In this document: positions 1-8,379 of the stretch, piece by piece
How the letters are laid out: each line of letters starts with the position of its first letter
How positions within the stretch are numbered: the first letter of the stretch is position 1
Source: Modestobacter muralis
GTDB lineage: Bacteria; Actinomycetota; Actinomycetes; Mycobacteriales; Geodermatophilaceae
Assembly: GCF_010682105.1 (NCBI RefSeq)
Contig: NZ_JAAGWH010000040.1
Coordinates: 1-64,000 of the forward strand
DNA length: 64,000 nt
Direction: 5' to 3'
Notes under the pieces: generated by a model
What the model was told of the DNA's origin: nothing
What the model saw: only the letters and a program-made list of their open reading frames with translations
Database searches by the model: none
Program-made: the position numbers and the translations under genes

Positions 1-681
1 GAGCTCCGGCAGCTTGGCCTCAGCGACGACCTCGCCGTTGTAGTCGGCGTCGTAGCGATAGACCATCACCCGGTCGAAGCCGGTCAGCGTGCGCACCGCG
101 GTGGCGGTGATGTCGTAGAGCTCCTGCAGGTCCGAGGCCCGGTTGAGGTCGCCGATCGCGCCGCGGACCGCCTGGTAGGTGTTCGGGAAGCTGAACGGCC
201 GTGGGCCGGACGCCGGTTCGAGCTCGACGACCAGGGTGCCCGTCGACGGGGAGCCCGGGCCCGGGTCACGAGCGGAGGGCGACCCGCGACGTCTGCGTCC
301 GGTCACGGGGGAGGCCAGCACGTCGCGGTGCAGGATCGCGTCCACGGGGACCGGCGTCCCGTCGCGGTCGAGCACCACCTCCACGGGGTTGCGTTCCCGC
401 AGCTCCCCGAAGGCGCTGGCCGAACGGAGGACGGCCTCGGCCGGGCCGGCGCCCAGCACCTCCGCCAGCGGGCGGCCGAGCGCGTCGTCCCAGGCCACGC
501 CCACCACGTCGGCGAGGTTGCGGGACACCTGGCGGACCACCATGTCCGGTTCGCTGACGGCCAGCAGCACGCCGCGCGGCTGGATGCTGCCCGGGACGTG
601 GATGGGCTCCCGCTCGCAGTTGGTGAGGTCGACCGGAGTGCCGGGTGCCAGCCACCCACCGGGCGTGAGCTGGTCGGTCAC
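1..681 (-). CDS. Bacteriophytochrome, N-terminal part (3' end of gene lies outside the window)
   Basis: Red/far-red photosensor. Only about 227 N-terminal residues are visible. They show a PAS-2 domain (about residues 16-115) and the start of a GAF domain (from about residue 135, with a typical stretch ending in FDRVMVYRYD). The segment NCEREPIHVPGSIQP is the phytochrome signature; its Cys22 matches the biliverdin-attaching cysteine of known bacteriophytochromes. I chose the GTG at 679-681: it gives the family's usual short leader before the signature, whereas the nearest upstream ATG is in another frame and soon meets a stop. The output domain (histidine kinase or other) lies beyond the left edge. 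An RsbW-like kinase follows upstream on the same strand, so light input into a sigma-factor switch is possible but unproven. Confidence 0.85.
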   Translation of the reverse strand, partial: MTDQLTPGGWLAPGTPVDLTNCEREPIHVPGSIQPRGVLLAVSEPDMVVRQVSRNLADVVGVAWDDALGRPLAEVLGAGPAEAVLRSASAFGELRERNPVEVVLDRDGTPVPVDAILHRDVLASPVTGRRRRGSPSARDPGPGSPSTGTLVVELEPASGPRPFSFPNTYQAVRGAIGDLNRASDLQELYDITATAVRTLTGFDRVMVYRYDADYNGEVVAEAKLPEL

Positions 682-872
682 CCGCAGGTCCGGAGCAGGT
701 ACCCGGGCACGTGGTCCTCGTCGGTCATCCGGTCCTCGTCCTCGTCGCGGCTGGCTCCGACGGTCCCGGTCCCCCCACCGTTCCGAACGGCGCGAGCCTA
801 GGGCACCGGCGTGCCGTTCGGGCCGCTCTCCGACGTCGCCCCCCGAGCCGTCGGCTATCGACGGCGCCCGGG

Positions 873-1310
873 CTACGAGGCCAGCCTCGGCCGCTCGGGC
901 GCGGGCGGGGCGCTGGGCTTGCGCATGGTGACGGTGGTGCCCTCGGCGTCGGTGTCCACGGTGGTGTCGGTCAGCAGGCGCATCATCGCCAGGCCGCGTC
1001 CGCGGAACGGGGCCGCCGTCGGCGGGAGCCACCGACCGCGGTCCTGCACGGTGACCGTGACCGTCCTCCCCTCGACCTCGGCGGTGACGTCGAAGAAGGG
1101 GGCGCGGGGGTCCTGGGCGTGCTCGACGGCGTTGCTGGCGGCCTCGGACACCGACAGGACCAGGTCGTACGTCTCGTCCGCGGACAGCGTGCTGGTGCTG
1201 AGGTGGGCTCCCAGCTCCCGGCGCAGGGCCGGGAGCGAGCTCTCGATGGCGGGCAGACGCCACGCGCGTCGTCGGTCGGCGAGGTGGGACACGTGCTGGT
1301 GGTCGGGCAA
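873..1310 (-). CDS. RsbW-like anti-sigma factor / HATPase_c_2 serine kinase
   Basis: A 145-residue protein that is almost wholly one GHKL ATPase domain of the anti-sigma regulatory kinase type. Motifs are an N-box with SEAASNAVEHA, a G1-like box VQDRGRW and a G2-like RGRGLAMMRLL. Such proteins bind a sigma factor and phosphorylate an STAS anti-anti-sigma partner; no partner gene is visible nearby. The frame stays open far upstream, but I chose the TTG at 1308-1310 because AGGAG lies five bases before it and the upstream stretch is low-complexity Pro/Arg-rich sequence. It points the same way as the bacteriophytochrome gene, 191 bases away. Substrate unknown. Confidence 0.75.
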   Translation of the reverse strand: MPDHQHVSHLADRRRAWRLPAIESSLPALRRELGAHLSTSTLSADETYDLVLSVSEAASNAVEHAQDPRAPFFDVTAEVEGRTVTVTVQDRGRWLPPTAAPFRGRGLAMMRLLTDTTVDTDAEGTTVTMRKPSAPPAPERPRLAS

Positions 1311-1925
1311 GGACGCTCCTGGGTCAGGGGGTGGGGTGGACCCGGCGTCGTGGACAGCCGGAGGTCGCACCCGGGTCGTGGGGGAGCCGCGCTCGGCCCG
1401 GCGGACGGCGAGCACGAGCTCCAGGCGCTGGTGCCGACGGCGGGTCGACGCGGCCAGGTGCGCGTCGTGCGTCGCCCGGAGGGGAGCCACCGTCGGGGGG
1501 AGGAACGGGAACGGAGGCGGCTGGGGCTGCGCCCGTTCGACCCGGGCGATGGACGCGGACGGAGGGGGTGGAGGGGAGGCGGGAGGGGGACGCCGCGTGC
1601 GTGGGCCGAGGAGACTGCCCCCCGGCTGCGCCGGCGACGAGGTCAGGGGGACCGTCCGGTCAGCGCCCTGCGTGACGGCGGCTGGGGTGGTGGGTGAGGT
1701 GGCGGACACGACCGGCTCCCCGAGAGGGTGGGGTCGCCGATCCCGCGGCCACCAGGTGAGCGGCGTGGCGGCTCAGGACTCGAACGTAGCCCCATGGACT
1801 GGACGAGGGCACGGCGCGGGGCGGTCGCGGTGCGCACGGCGGGTGCGGTCGCCCGACCGCGAGGACGACCGCTCCGTCGCCCGGTCCCGTGCCTGCCCGC
1901 GGTCCCGGCCCGGACGCCCGGGTGG
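1311..1925. other. Gap without a recognisable gene
   Basis: About 615 bases between the anti-sigma kinase and the alcohol dehydrogenase, rich in G-runs and C-runs. Several frames are open on both strands, but their products are Pro/Arg/Gly-rich, carry no domain I recognise and have no well-placed ribosome binding site. It may hold the promoter of the kinase gene. I see no convincing inverted repeat or RNA gene. Confidence 0.4.
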
Positions 1926-2936
1926 TCAGAACTGGAAGACGACGCGGGCGGGGACGTGGCCGGACAGGACGTCGGCCATCGCCTCGTTGACGTCGTCGAG
2001 CTTGCGGTCGACCGTGATGACCGTGGTGCGGCCGGCCGCGTGCAGGGCGAAGACGTCGGCCAGGTCGTTCCGGGTGCCGACGATCGAGCCGATGACGGTC
2101 TTGCCCGTCAGCACCATGTCGAAGATCGGCACCGACATCACGCCGTCGGCCGGCAGGGCGACGCAGACGAGCCGTCCACCGCGACGCAGCGACCGGTACG
2201 CCTGGTCGAAGGACTCCGGCGAGGCGGCCAGCGCGACCGCGACGTCGGCGCCACCGAGTGCCTGGATCGCGGCCACCGGGTCGGCGGTGGCAGCGTTCAC
2301 CACCTCGTCGGCGCCCAGCTCGCGGGCCATGGCCAGCTTGTCGTCCTGCACGTCGACGGCGACGACGAACCCGCCGGCGATGCGGGCGTACTGCAGCGCC
2401 AGGTGACCGAGGCCGCCGATGCCGAACACGGCGACCGTCTCGGCCGGGGCGACGCGCGCGACCTTGATCGCCTTGTAGGTGGTGACGCCCGCGCAGCTCA
2501 GCGGTGCGGCGTCCATGCTGGACACGGCGTCCGGGACGGGGGTGGCAAAGGCAGCCGCGACGGTGGCGTACTCGGCGAACGCCCCGTCGACCGAGTAGCC
2601 GGAGTTGACCTGCTCCTCGCACAGGGTCTCCCAGCCGCTGATGCAGTACCGGCACGCGCCGCACGCAGAGCCGAGCCAGGCGATCGAGACCCGCTCGCCG
2701 ATCGAGCGGGTGGTCACGCCCTCGCCGAGCCGCTCCACCGTCCCGACGCCCTCGTGGCCGGGCACGAACGGCGGCGTGGGCCGTACCGGCCAGTCGCCGT
2801 GGGCGGCGTGGATGTCGGTGTGGCAGAGCCCGCTGGTCTCCATGCGGACCAGCACCTGGCCGGGGCCGGGCTCGGGGACCGGCAGGTCGGTGATCTGGAG
2901 CGGGGCACCGAACTCGGTGACGACGGCGGCCTTCAT
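1926..2936 (-). CDS. Zinc-dependent alcohol dehydrogenase (AdhP type)
   Basis: A 336-residue medium-chain alcohol dehydrogenase that should interconvert primary alcohols and aldehydes with NAD. It has the catalytic zinc region GLCHTDIHAAHGDW (Cys37), the GHEGVG motif, a four-cysteine structural zinc loop near residues 90-106 (CGACRYCISGWETLC), a third zinc cysteine in LSCAGVTTYKA, and the Rossmann motif GIGGLGHLALQ followed by an Asp (VVAVDV) that favours NAD over NADP. Length is normal. AGGAG lies six bases before the ATG. Two GGGRCC-type palindromes sit 88-190 bases upstream (3024-3037, 3108-3123), which suggests control with the neighbouring stress genes. A redox-balancing role under low oxygen is inference. 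Confidence 0.9.
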   Translation of the reverse strand: MKAAVVTEFGAPLQITDLPVPEPGPGQVLVRMETSGLCHTDIHAAHGDWPVRPTPPFVPGHEGVGTVERLGEGVTTRSIGERVSIAWLGSACGACRYCISGWETLCEEQVNSGYSVDGAFAEYATVAAAFATPVPDAVSSMDAAPLSCAGVTTYKAIKVARVAPAETVAVFGIGGLGHLALQYARIAGGFVVAVDVQDDKLAMARELGADEVVNAATADPVAAIQALGGADVAVALAASPESFDQAYRSLRRGGRLVCVALPADGVMSVPIFDMVLTGKTVIGSIVGTRNDLADVFALHAAGRTTVITVDRKLDDVNEAMADVLSGHVPARVVFQF

Positions 2937-3211
2937 GGCGCACTCCTGGTCGACTCGGGCGCACCGGGCGGTGCGCGGCGGCGTGTCGGCACCGAGGCTC
3001 CTCGGCGGGTGCGGCCAGGAGCAGGGGCCAACGTCCCCCCTGGCGGGGGCACCTGGCCCCGGGCGGCCGAGGAGCCGGACCGTGCCCGGCCCTCCGGCCG
3101 GCGGGTCGGGGCCCTTGGTCCCCGGTGGCCGTGCCGTAGCGCCCTCGCGCGTGCGCCGCGACCGGGGGGACCGTCAGGGGGCAGGCACTCGCGCGCCAGG
3201 GGAGGACCGTC

Positions 3212-3517
3212 GTGACCGCAGCAGAGCACCGAGGACCGCACTCTGAGGGGACCGGAAGGGGCGGCCGCCCGGACCCGCTGCCGATGTCCCGCGCGGAGAA
3301 GCTCAGCGCGGAGTGGGAGGCGCGGCACGACGTCGCCGCCCGGGGGCACCACGGCAGCGCCGACGGGGTCCAGCACCACCTCGCCGAGTCCCGGCTCCAG
3401 GATGCCCTGCGCACCGGGGCCACCAGGGCGACCGTCGTGCCCACGGCCCAGCCCCTCCCGCCCGTCCCGTCGCCACCGGCGCGCCGTCGGTGGCGGCTGT
3501 TCGGCCGCCGCGGCTGA
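3212..3517 (+). CDS. Small hypothetical protein
   Basis: A 101-residue protein I do not recognise. The GTG start has GGAGG six bases upstream; an in-frame ATG at 3284 is a possible alternative and begins a more protein-like helical stretch (MSRAEKLSAEWEARHD). The middle is rich in His, Ala and charged residues and the C-terminus is basic, ending in RRRWRLFGRRG. No signal peptide or membrane segment is visible. Codon use fits the neighbours (GC-rich third positions). It lies divergently from the alcohol dehydrogenase and upstream of the nitroreductase gene. Confidence 0.5.
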   Translation: MTAAEHRGPHSEGTGRGGRPDPLPMSRAEKLSAEWEARHDVAARGHHGSADGVQHHLAESRLQDALRTGATRATVVPTAQPLPPVPSPPARRRWRLFGRRG

Positions 3518-3647
3518 CCGGCGGCCACCCGCACGAGCCGGGACCGCCCGGCGGTGCCCCCGCCCGGGTCTCGGGCGTCGACCTGTCACCTGCCCGGCGC
3601 AAGGTGCGGGGCCGGCCGGGCGGCAGGGCACTGCGGGCTGTGCACGC

Positions 3648-3661
3648 GGGACCTCGGGCCC
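3648..3661. promoter_or_regulatory. Candidate DevR-type box upstream of the nitroreductase gene
   Basis: GGGACCTCGGGCCC, an imperfect palindrome about 105 bases upstream of the nitroreductase start. It differs by one base from the box at 18837-18850 upstream of the CBS-BON gene and resembles the mycobacterial DevR core GGGACTTTNGTCCC. Assignment to DevR is inference. Confidence 0.4.
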
Positions 3662-3765
3662 TGGGGGCCAGGAGGGGGCTGCCGCAGTCTGGGGAGGTGC
3701 CCACTCGCACCGCCCGGACGAGGGCGGACAGCAGCGACCGGGCGCCGGACCGACGAGGAGGAGCC

Positions 3766-4761
3766 GTGGTCGACGTGCAGGACTGGCAGGAGGTGGTGAC
3801 CGCCGCGACGCGGGCACCGTCGATCCACAACACCCAGCCGTGGCGCTTCACCGCGTCCGCCGACCGGCTGGAGGTGCACTACGACCCGGACCGCTCCCTG
3901 CCGGTGCTGGACCCGAGCCACCGGCAGCAGGTCATCAGCTGCGGCGCCGCCGTGGAGTTCGCCGCCGTGGCGCTGCGCGCCGCGGGCCGGCAGGTCGCGG
4001 TCGACGTCGGCCCCGACCCCGGCGACCCCGACCACCTCGCGACCCTCCGCGTGCTGGGGGACCGGCCGGCCGACGCGGACGACGCCTCCCTGGCCGCGGC
4101 CATCGGGGACCGCCACACCACCCGTGACCCCTTCCTGCCGCAGGAGGTCCCCGCCGGGCTGTTCGACCGGGTCCAGCGCGAGGCAGGTGAGCACGGCGTC
4201 TGGGTCTCCGAGCTGAGCGGTGCCGACGCCGAGCTCGTCACCGTCGTCCTGCTCCAGCGGGCCGAGGAGGCCGAACGGGGCGACCCGGCCTACCGGGCCG
4301 AGCTGGAGGCCTGGCTCCGCACGGACCCGCAGGCCGTCGACGGCATCCCGGTGGGCGCGGTGCCGGCCGACCACCCCGCCACCCGCTCGACGAACTGGCC
4401 GGGGCGGGACTTCCTCGTCGGCCGGCGGACCCCGCGGCCCCGGGCGCCGGTCGCCGACGACGACCCGCCGCCGTCCGTGGAGCGGCCGACCGTGCTGCTC
4501 CTGGGGACGATGGGCGACGACCGGACGGCGTGGGTGCAGGCCGGCCGGGCCCTGGGGCGCGTGCTGCTCCGGCTCACCGCAGCTGGGCTCTCCGCGGCCC
4601 CGATGACCCAGGCACTCGACTGGCCGGCGACGCGCACCCGGTTGCAGGTGGAGCTGTCCCTGGTGGGTCACCCGCAGATGCTGTTGCGGCTCGGCTGGCC
4701 GTCGGTGGCCGGATCGGCGACCGGGCGACGTCCGGTCGCCGAGGTGCTCACCACCCGCTGA
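3766..4761 (+). CDS. Acg-like nitroreductase-family protein
   Basis: A 331-residue protein of the divergent two-lobed nitroreductase family typified by mycobacterial Acg (Rv2032), whose members are hypoxia-induced in mycobacteria. It has the family's N-terminal APSIHNTQPWRF signature (residues about 16-27), the central DRHTTRDPF region and a C-terminal half ending with a GHPQMLLRLGWP motif. Acg itself is thought to bind FMN in a buried site rather than act as a general nitroreductase, so activity here is uncertain. The GTG at 3766 has a strong AGGAGGAG five bases upstream; a longer open frame exists upstream but looks non-coding. A strong terminator follows directly. Confidence 0.88.
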   Translation: MVDVQDWQEVVTAATRAPSIHNTQPWRFTASADRLEVHYDPDRSLPVLDPSHRQQVISCGAAVEFAAVALRAAGRQVAVDVGPDPGDPDHLATLRVLGDRPADADDASLAAAIGDRHTTRDPFLPQEVPAGLFDRVQREAGEHGVWVSELSGADAELVTVVLLQRAEEAERGDPAYRAELEAWLRTDPQAVDGIPVGAVPADHPATRSTNWPGRDFLVGRRTPRPRAPVADDDPPPSVERPTVLLLGTMGDDRTAWVQAGRALGRVLLRLTAAGLSAAPMTQALDWPATRTRLQVELSLVGHPQMLLRLGWPSVAGSATGRRPVAEVLTTR

Positions 4762-4770
4762 CGCCGGCGC

Positions 4771-4818
4771 AGCACAGGAGGGGCGGACCGCGATCGTGCG
4801 GTCCGCCCCTCCTGTGCT
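4771..4818. terminator. Bidirectional hairpin terminator
   Basis: A perfect 21-base-pair inverted repeat (4771-4791 with 4798-4818) around a six-base loop lies between the convergent nitroreductase and universal stress protein genes. It has no U-tract, as is common in GC-rich actinobacteria, and should stop transcripts from both sides. Confidence 0.8.
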
Positions 4819-4832
4819 GGTGCCCGGTGCTC

Positions 4833-5762
4833 TCAGACCACGATCGGGGCGGCGACGGCAGCCACGGCCCGGCGGCTGGACGCCCCGACCGTCGTGGGGA
4901 CGGGCACGGCGAGCACCGGCACCTCGACCCGGTGGAGGGCCGAGTGGACGGTGGCCCCGGGGCCCCCGGCGTCGACGTCGCGCCGGCCCACGACCACCAG
5001 CGTGGCCGTCGCGGCTGCTTGGACGAGCACCTTGCCGGCCCGGCCCCGCTCGACCGTGAGGTCGATGGCCAGGTCGGGGTGGCGACTGCGCAGCGCAGCG
5101 ACGAGCGGTGCGACCGCTGCGGTCTCCGCGCCGGCGCTGGTCTCCGCGTCCAGCCGCCAGCGCAGCGCGAGGACGGCGTCCTCGGTCAGCTGACGCCAGG
5201 CGTGGACGACGTGCAGGGGCTCGCCGCGTTGGCCGGCCTCGGTCGCGGCGGCGTCGAGGACGGCCACGCTGCCCGCGCCGCCGTCGATACCGACCACCAC
5301 ACCGCGGCGCCGCCAGTCCAGCGCGTTCGGGGTGCGGTGGACCAGCACCGGGCACGGTGCCCGGGCAGCGACGACCTCGGCGACCGAGCCCATCGCGCTG
5401 CCCGGCCCCCAGGTGAGCCCGCTGGCCCCCACGACCAGGAGGTCGTCCTCGCCGACCGCCTGGCACAGCGCCGTCTCGGGCCGCCCGTCGAGCAGCTCGG
5501 CGCCGATCTGCCACTCCGGCAGCACGTCGGCCAGGGAGGTCCGCAGCCGCGCCAGGTCGGCGTTGGCGCTCCGGCGCGAGGCGGCGCTGGCGTCGAGGTC
5601 CAGCGGCAGTCCGGACAGCTCGCCGGCGGGCCAGTGGAAGGCCCGGACCAGCCGCAGCGGCAGTCTGCGGCGCGCCGCCTCGTGCGCGGCGGCGCGGGCG
5701 GCGTCGGCAGCCGGTTCCGAGCCGTCGACCCCGACGACGACGGAGGGGGTGTGCGTGCTCAT
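4833..5762 (-). CDS. Tandem universal stress protein (two Usp domains)
   Basis: A 309-residue protein made of two UspA domains (about residues 6-145 and 152-295). Domain 1 begins VVVGVDGSEPA and keeps the ATP-binding pattern G-x2-G-x9-GS (GASGLTWGPGSAMGS). Domain 2 begins VVVGIDGGAGS but its ATP loop is degenerate (GRRDVDAGGPG, without the second conserved Gly), so probably only domain 1 binds ATP. GAGGAG lies five bases before the ATG. Tandem Usp proteins of this kind are members of the DosR regulon in mycobacteria, which matches the neighbourhood. It ends at the terminator shared with the nitroreductase gene. Confidence 0.9.
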   Translation of the reverse strand: MSTHTPSVVVGVDGSEPAADAARAAAHEAARRRLPLRLVRAFHWPAGELSGLPLDLDASAASRRSANADLARLRTSLADVLPEWQIGAELLDGRPETALCQAVGEDDLLVVGASGLTWGPGSAMGSVAEVVAARAPCPVLVHRTPNALDWRRRGVVVGIDGGAGSVAVLDAAATEAGQRGEPLHVVHAWRQLTEDAVLALRWRLDAETSAGAETAAVAPLVAALRSRHPDLAIDLTVERGRAGKVLVQAAATATLVVVGRRDVDAGGPGATVHSALHRVEVPVLAVPVPTTVGASSRRAVAAVAAPIVV

Positions 5763-6051
5763 CGGTGCTCCTCAGGTGGGGCATGGTCGGTACGGGTCCG
5801 GTCGACCGGCGTGACCGTGCGGAGGTGGCCTCGCGGGACGGCGACCGGTCGGGTCCACCCGGCACCGGCACGGTGCAGGGACGGGCGCCCGGGTCATGTG
5901 CCGACACTGCCGTCGGCGGGCGGGCCGGGGGAGGGCAGAACGTCCCGCTCGGGAGGGCCGAGGGTCGTGCGTGCCCGGCCGGCCCAGCTGCTCGACCACG
6001 GGGCAGCAGTGACCGCAGGCAGATCGGCCCCCGCGGGTGCCTGCCCGCGGG

Positions 6052-6495
6052 TCAGGGGGAGGTGATCCGCCGGCCGCTGACCACGGTCATGTGCAGGGCG
6101 ATGTAGCCGTGCGTCGTCGTGGGCAGCCACGGGTGCACGCCCAGCGCGTCCAGCGCCGCGACCTGCCCGGGGTCGATCACCAGGCGGGAGGGGCCGATCA
6201 CGGTGACGCTCCAGCCGGTGCGTTCGACGAGGTCGTACTCGTCGACCTCGAAGGCCAGCACGGCCCCGCGGCTGCCGGCGGCCATCTTGCTGCCGAGCCC
6301 GGTCGGGATGACCACGTCGTCCCCGCGCAGCGCGTACGACGCCGGCTGGATCGTGGGCATGGCGCCCTCGGTGAAGGCGATCCGCCCCACGCTGGCCGTG
6401 CCCAGCAGCCGCCGGCACTCGGCGCCGTCCAGCACGTCCAGCAGGCGTCTGCTCCCGGTCCAGGTCATCAGGCCGCACGGCCGGCGTCGGGGCAC
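6052..6495 (-). CDS. Pyridoxamine 5'-phosphate oxidase-family flavin-binding protein
   Basis: A protein of about 147 residues with the split-barrel fold of PNPOx-like proteins, seen in LLGTASVGRIAFTEG near the start, the VVIPTGLGSKMA strand and the closing HPWLPTTTHGYIALHMTVVSGRRI. Proteins of this size usually bind FMN or F420 and reduce or sense small molecules; true pyridoxine metabolism is unlikely. The start is unsure: GTG at 6493-6495 (used here) and ATG at 6466-6468 both lack a well-spaced ribosome binding site, and the shorter form fits the family better. A possible DevR-type box, GGGACCTCCTGCCC, lies at 6627-6640 between this gene and the divergent DUF1003 gene. Confidence 0.75.
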   Translation of the reverse strand: MPRRRPCGLMTWTGSRRLLDVLDGAECRRLLGTASVGRIAFTEGAMPTIQPASYALRGDDVVIPTGLGSKMAAGSRGAVLAFEVDEYDLVERTGWSVTVIGPSRLVIDPGQVAALDALGVHPWLPTTTHGYIALHMTVVSGRRITSP

Positions 6496-6697
6496 TCCAT
6501 GCCAGCTGGTCGTCTCCTGTGGTCGGGCGGATCGTGGGACGGTCCCCGACGTCCGTCGGGACAGGGTCCCCCGTCAGCGTAGGAACCACCCGGGACGGAC
6601 CCCAGGGTCACCGGGCGCTGCCCGGCGGGACCTCCTGCCCTGCCCGGCTCCCGGCCGTCGGCGGGGACCCGCCGCACCGGGTCCTACCGTGCTGGGC

Positions 6698-7204
6698 ATG
6701 ACCCTCCCGCCGGCGCACCACCGCAGACGCCCGACCCGCACGAGGCGCCACCCCGGGGTGCGCAGCGGCGGGGAGCTCACCCTCGGCGAACGGGCCGCCG
6801 ACCGGCTGCGCAACGGGATGGGCTCGTGGACTTTCGTGTTCACGGCGCTGGTGTTCCTGGCCGGGTGGATGGTCGGCAACCGGGGCACCGGCTTCGACCC
6901 CTACCCCTTCATCCTGCTCAACCTGATCCTCAGCTGCCTGGCCGCCATGCAGGGGGCCATCCTGCTGATCGCGGCCCGGCGCGCGGACCAGATCTCCTCC
7001 GAGATGGCCGCGCACGACTACGCCGCGGACACCGACAGCGAGGAGCTGATCGGTGAGGTGCGGGCGCTGGTCCGCTGCATCCACCGGCAGGTCGGGGCAG
7101 CGGAGCCCTCCGCGGCCGACTTCGGTCCCGTGACCCAGCGGGTCCAGCAGGCACGCAGCGACTCCGCCGCCCAGGCGGCCGCCGGGCAGGCGCCCACCGG
7201 CTGA
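6698..7204 (+). CDS. DUF1003 family membrane protein
   Basis: A 168-residue inner-membrane protein with the DUF1003 pattern: a conserved GSWTFVFTALVFLAGWMVGN first membrane segment (about residues 48-67), the FDPYPFILLNLILSCLAAMQ second segment, then a polar helix with ISSEMAAHDY and a long acidic/Ala-rich tail. Function is unknown for the family. The ATG at 6698 has no clear ribosome binding site and may be leaderless. It is divergent from the PNPOx-family gene and converges on the acetate kinase gene, with which it shares a hairpin. Confidence 0.85.
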   Translation: MTLPPAHHRRRPTRTRRHPGVRSGGELTLGERAADRLRNGMGSWTFVFTALVFLAGWMVGNRGTGFDPYPFILLNLILSCLAAMQGAILLIAARRADQISSEMAAHDYAADTDSEELIGEVRALVRCIHRQVGAAEPSAADFGPVTQRVQQARSDSAAQAAAGQAPTG

Positions 7205-7228
7205 CCTGTCCCGGGCCGGACGGGTCAG
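7201..7228. terminator. Hairpin terminator between DUF1003 and acetate kinase genes
   Basis: An 11-base-pair stem with one G-T pair (7201-7211 with 7218-7228) and a six-base loop. It overlaps the stop codons of both convergent genes and is placed to act in both directions. Confidence 0.6.
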
Positions 7229-8379
7229 CCCACCGGTCGACCGCGGACGCCGGGTGCGCCCGCCCCTCCCGGTGCCGCAGCCGACAGGGCAGGTGCCCGC
7301 AGGGCCGGGGCGAGCAGCTCCCGGGCCGCCCGGTCCATCACCCGTTCCTCGTCGGCGGTCACCACCAGGGTGCGCACCGGGGCGCCGTGCCGGCTGACGT
7401 CGCCGGGCACCGGCGCGGTCGGGTGGACCAGGACGCCCAGGTGCCGGAGCCGGTCGGTGACCGCGGCGCGGACCGGGGCGGAGTGCTCGCCGATGCCGCC
7501 GCTGAAGACCAGGGTGTCCAGTCCGCCCAGCACCGCGGTGTAGCCCGCGACGGTCGTGGCGACCGCGGTGGTGAACACCTCCAGCGCCAGCCGGCAGTCC
7601 GGGTCGCCCGCGGCGGCCCGGGCGGTCAGCTCGGCCACGTCGGTCACCCCACCGCTCATGCCGGCCAGCCCCGAGGACCGGTCGACCAGGCCGCGCAGGT
7701 CCGCAGCTGTCCAGCCCCGGTCCAGGAGGAACAGCAGCACCTCGGGGTCGAGGTCACCGCTCCGGCTGACCGAGGGCAGCCCGCCGGTGGGGGAGAAGCT
7801 CATCGACGTCTGCACCGACCGGCCACCGGACACCGCCGTCACGCTGCAACCGCCGCCGAGGTGCGCCACCACCGCCCGGCCCAGCCCCGGCACGGTGTCG
7901 ACGACGTGCTGCACCGACAGGCCGTGGAAGCCGTAGCGGCGCACCCCCAGCGCGGTCACGCCGTCGGGCACCGGCAGCCGGTGGGCCGCGGGTGCCAGGG
8001 TGGCGTGGAACGCGGTGTCGAAGCACGCCACGTGCGGGACGTCGGGCCACCGGGCCCGGGCCGCCTCGATCGAGTCCAGGTCACCGGGCAGGTGGAGCGG
8101 TGCGAAGTCGACCAGCCGCCGCAGGTCCGCGACCAGCTCGTCGTCGATCCGCTCGGGCGCGACGTGCACCGGTCCGCCGTGCACCACGCGGTGCGCCACC
8201 GCCGAGACGGTCAGCCCCGCCGAGGCCAGCCGCCGCACGATCTCGGCCACCGCACTGCCGGGGTCCGCGGTCGGCCGGGGCACCCGGTGGGCCCACAGCC
8301 GCGCACCCGAGCCGTCGTGCGCGGCCGCCTTCAGCGAGCGGGAGCCGGGGTTGACCGACAGGACCACCGCGCCCCTCAT
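7225..8379 (-). CDS. ackA: Acetate kinase (acetate/propionate kinase family)
   Basis: A 384-residue kinase that converts acetyl phosphate plus ADP to acetate plus ATP. Conserved parts are the N-terminal phosphate loop (here VNPGSRSLK instead of the usual NAGSSSLK), AHRVVHGG, CFDTAFHATL, VAHLGGGCSV, SRSGDLDPEV and SGGIGEHSAPVR. The changed first loop (Ala to Pro, Ser to Arg) and slightly short length set it apart from housekeeping enzymes. Its ATG overlaps the phosphoketolase stop (ATGA), so the two are translationally coupled. Together they turn sugar phosphates into acetate with one ATP by substrate-level phosphorylation, useful when respiration is limited. Confidence 0.92.
   Translation of the reverse strand: MRGAVVLSVNPGSRSLKAAAHDGSGARLWAHRVPRPTADPGSAVAEIVRRLASAGLTVSAVAHRVVHGGPVHVAPERIDDELVADLRRLVDFAPLHLPGDLDSIEAARARWPDVPHVACFDTAFHATLAPAAHRLPVPDGVTALGVRRYGFHGLSVQHVVDTVPGLGRAVVAHLGGGCSVTAVSGGRSVQTSMSFSPTGGLPSVSRSGDLDPEVLLFLLDRGWTAADLRGLVDRSSGLAGMSGGVTDVAELTARAAAGDPDCRLALEVFTTAVATTVAGYTAVLGGLDTLVFSGGIGEHSAPVRAAVTDRLRHLGVLVHPTAPVPGDVSRHGAPVRTLVVTADEERVMDRAARELLAPALRAPALSAAAPGGAGAPGVRGRPVG

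Noticed and set aside
1660-3534. A 624-codon open frame on the minus strand over the alcohol dehydrogenase region
   Set aside because: Arg/Gly/Pro-rich product with no domain; it is the out-of-frame shadow of the real dehydrogenase gene, a usual effect of very high GC.
5933-5946. GGGCAGAACGTCCC as a further DevR-type box
   Set aside because: Only a partial match (first half GGGCA) and far (170 bases) from the Usp start; too weak in such GC-rich sequence.
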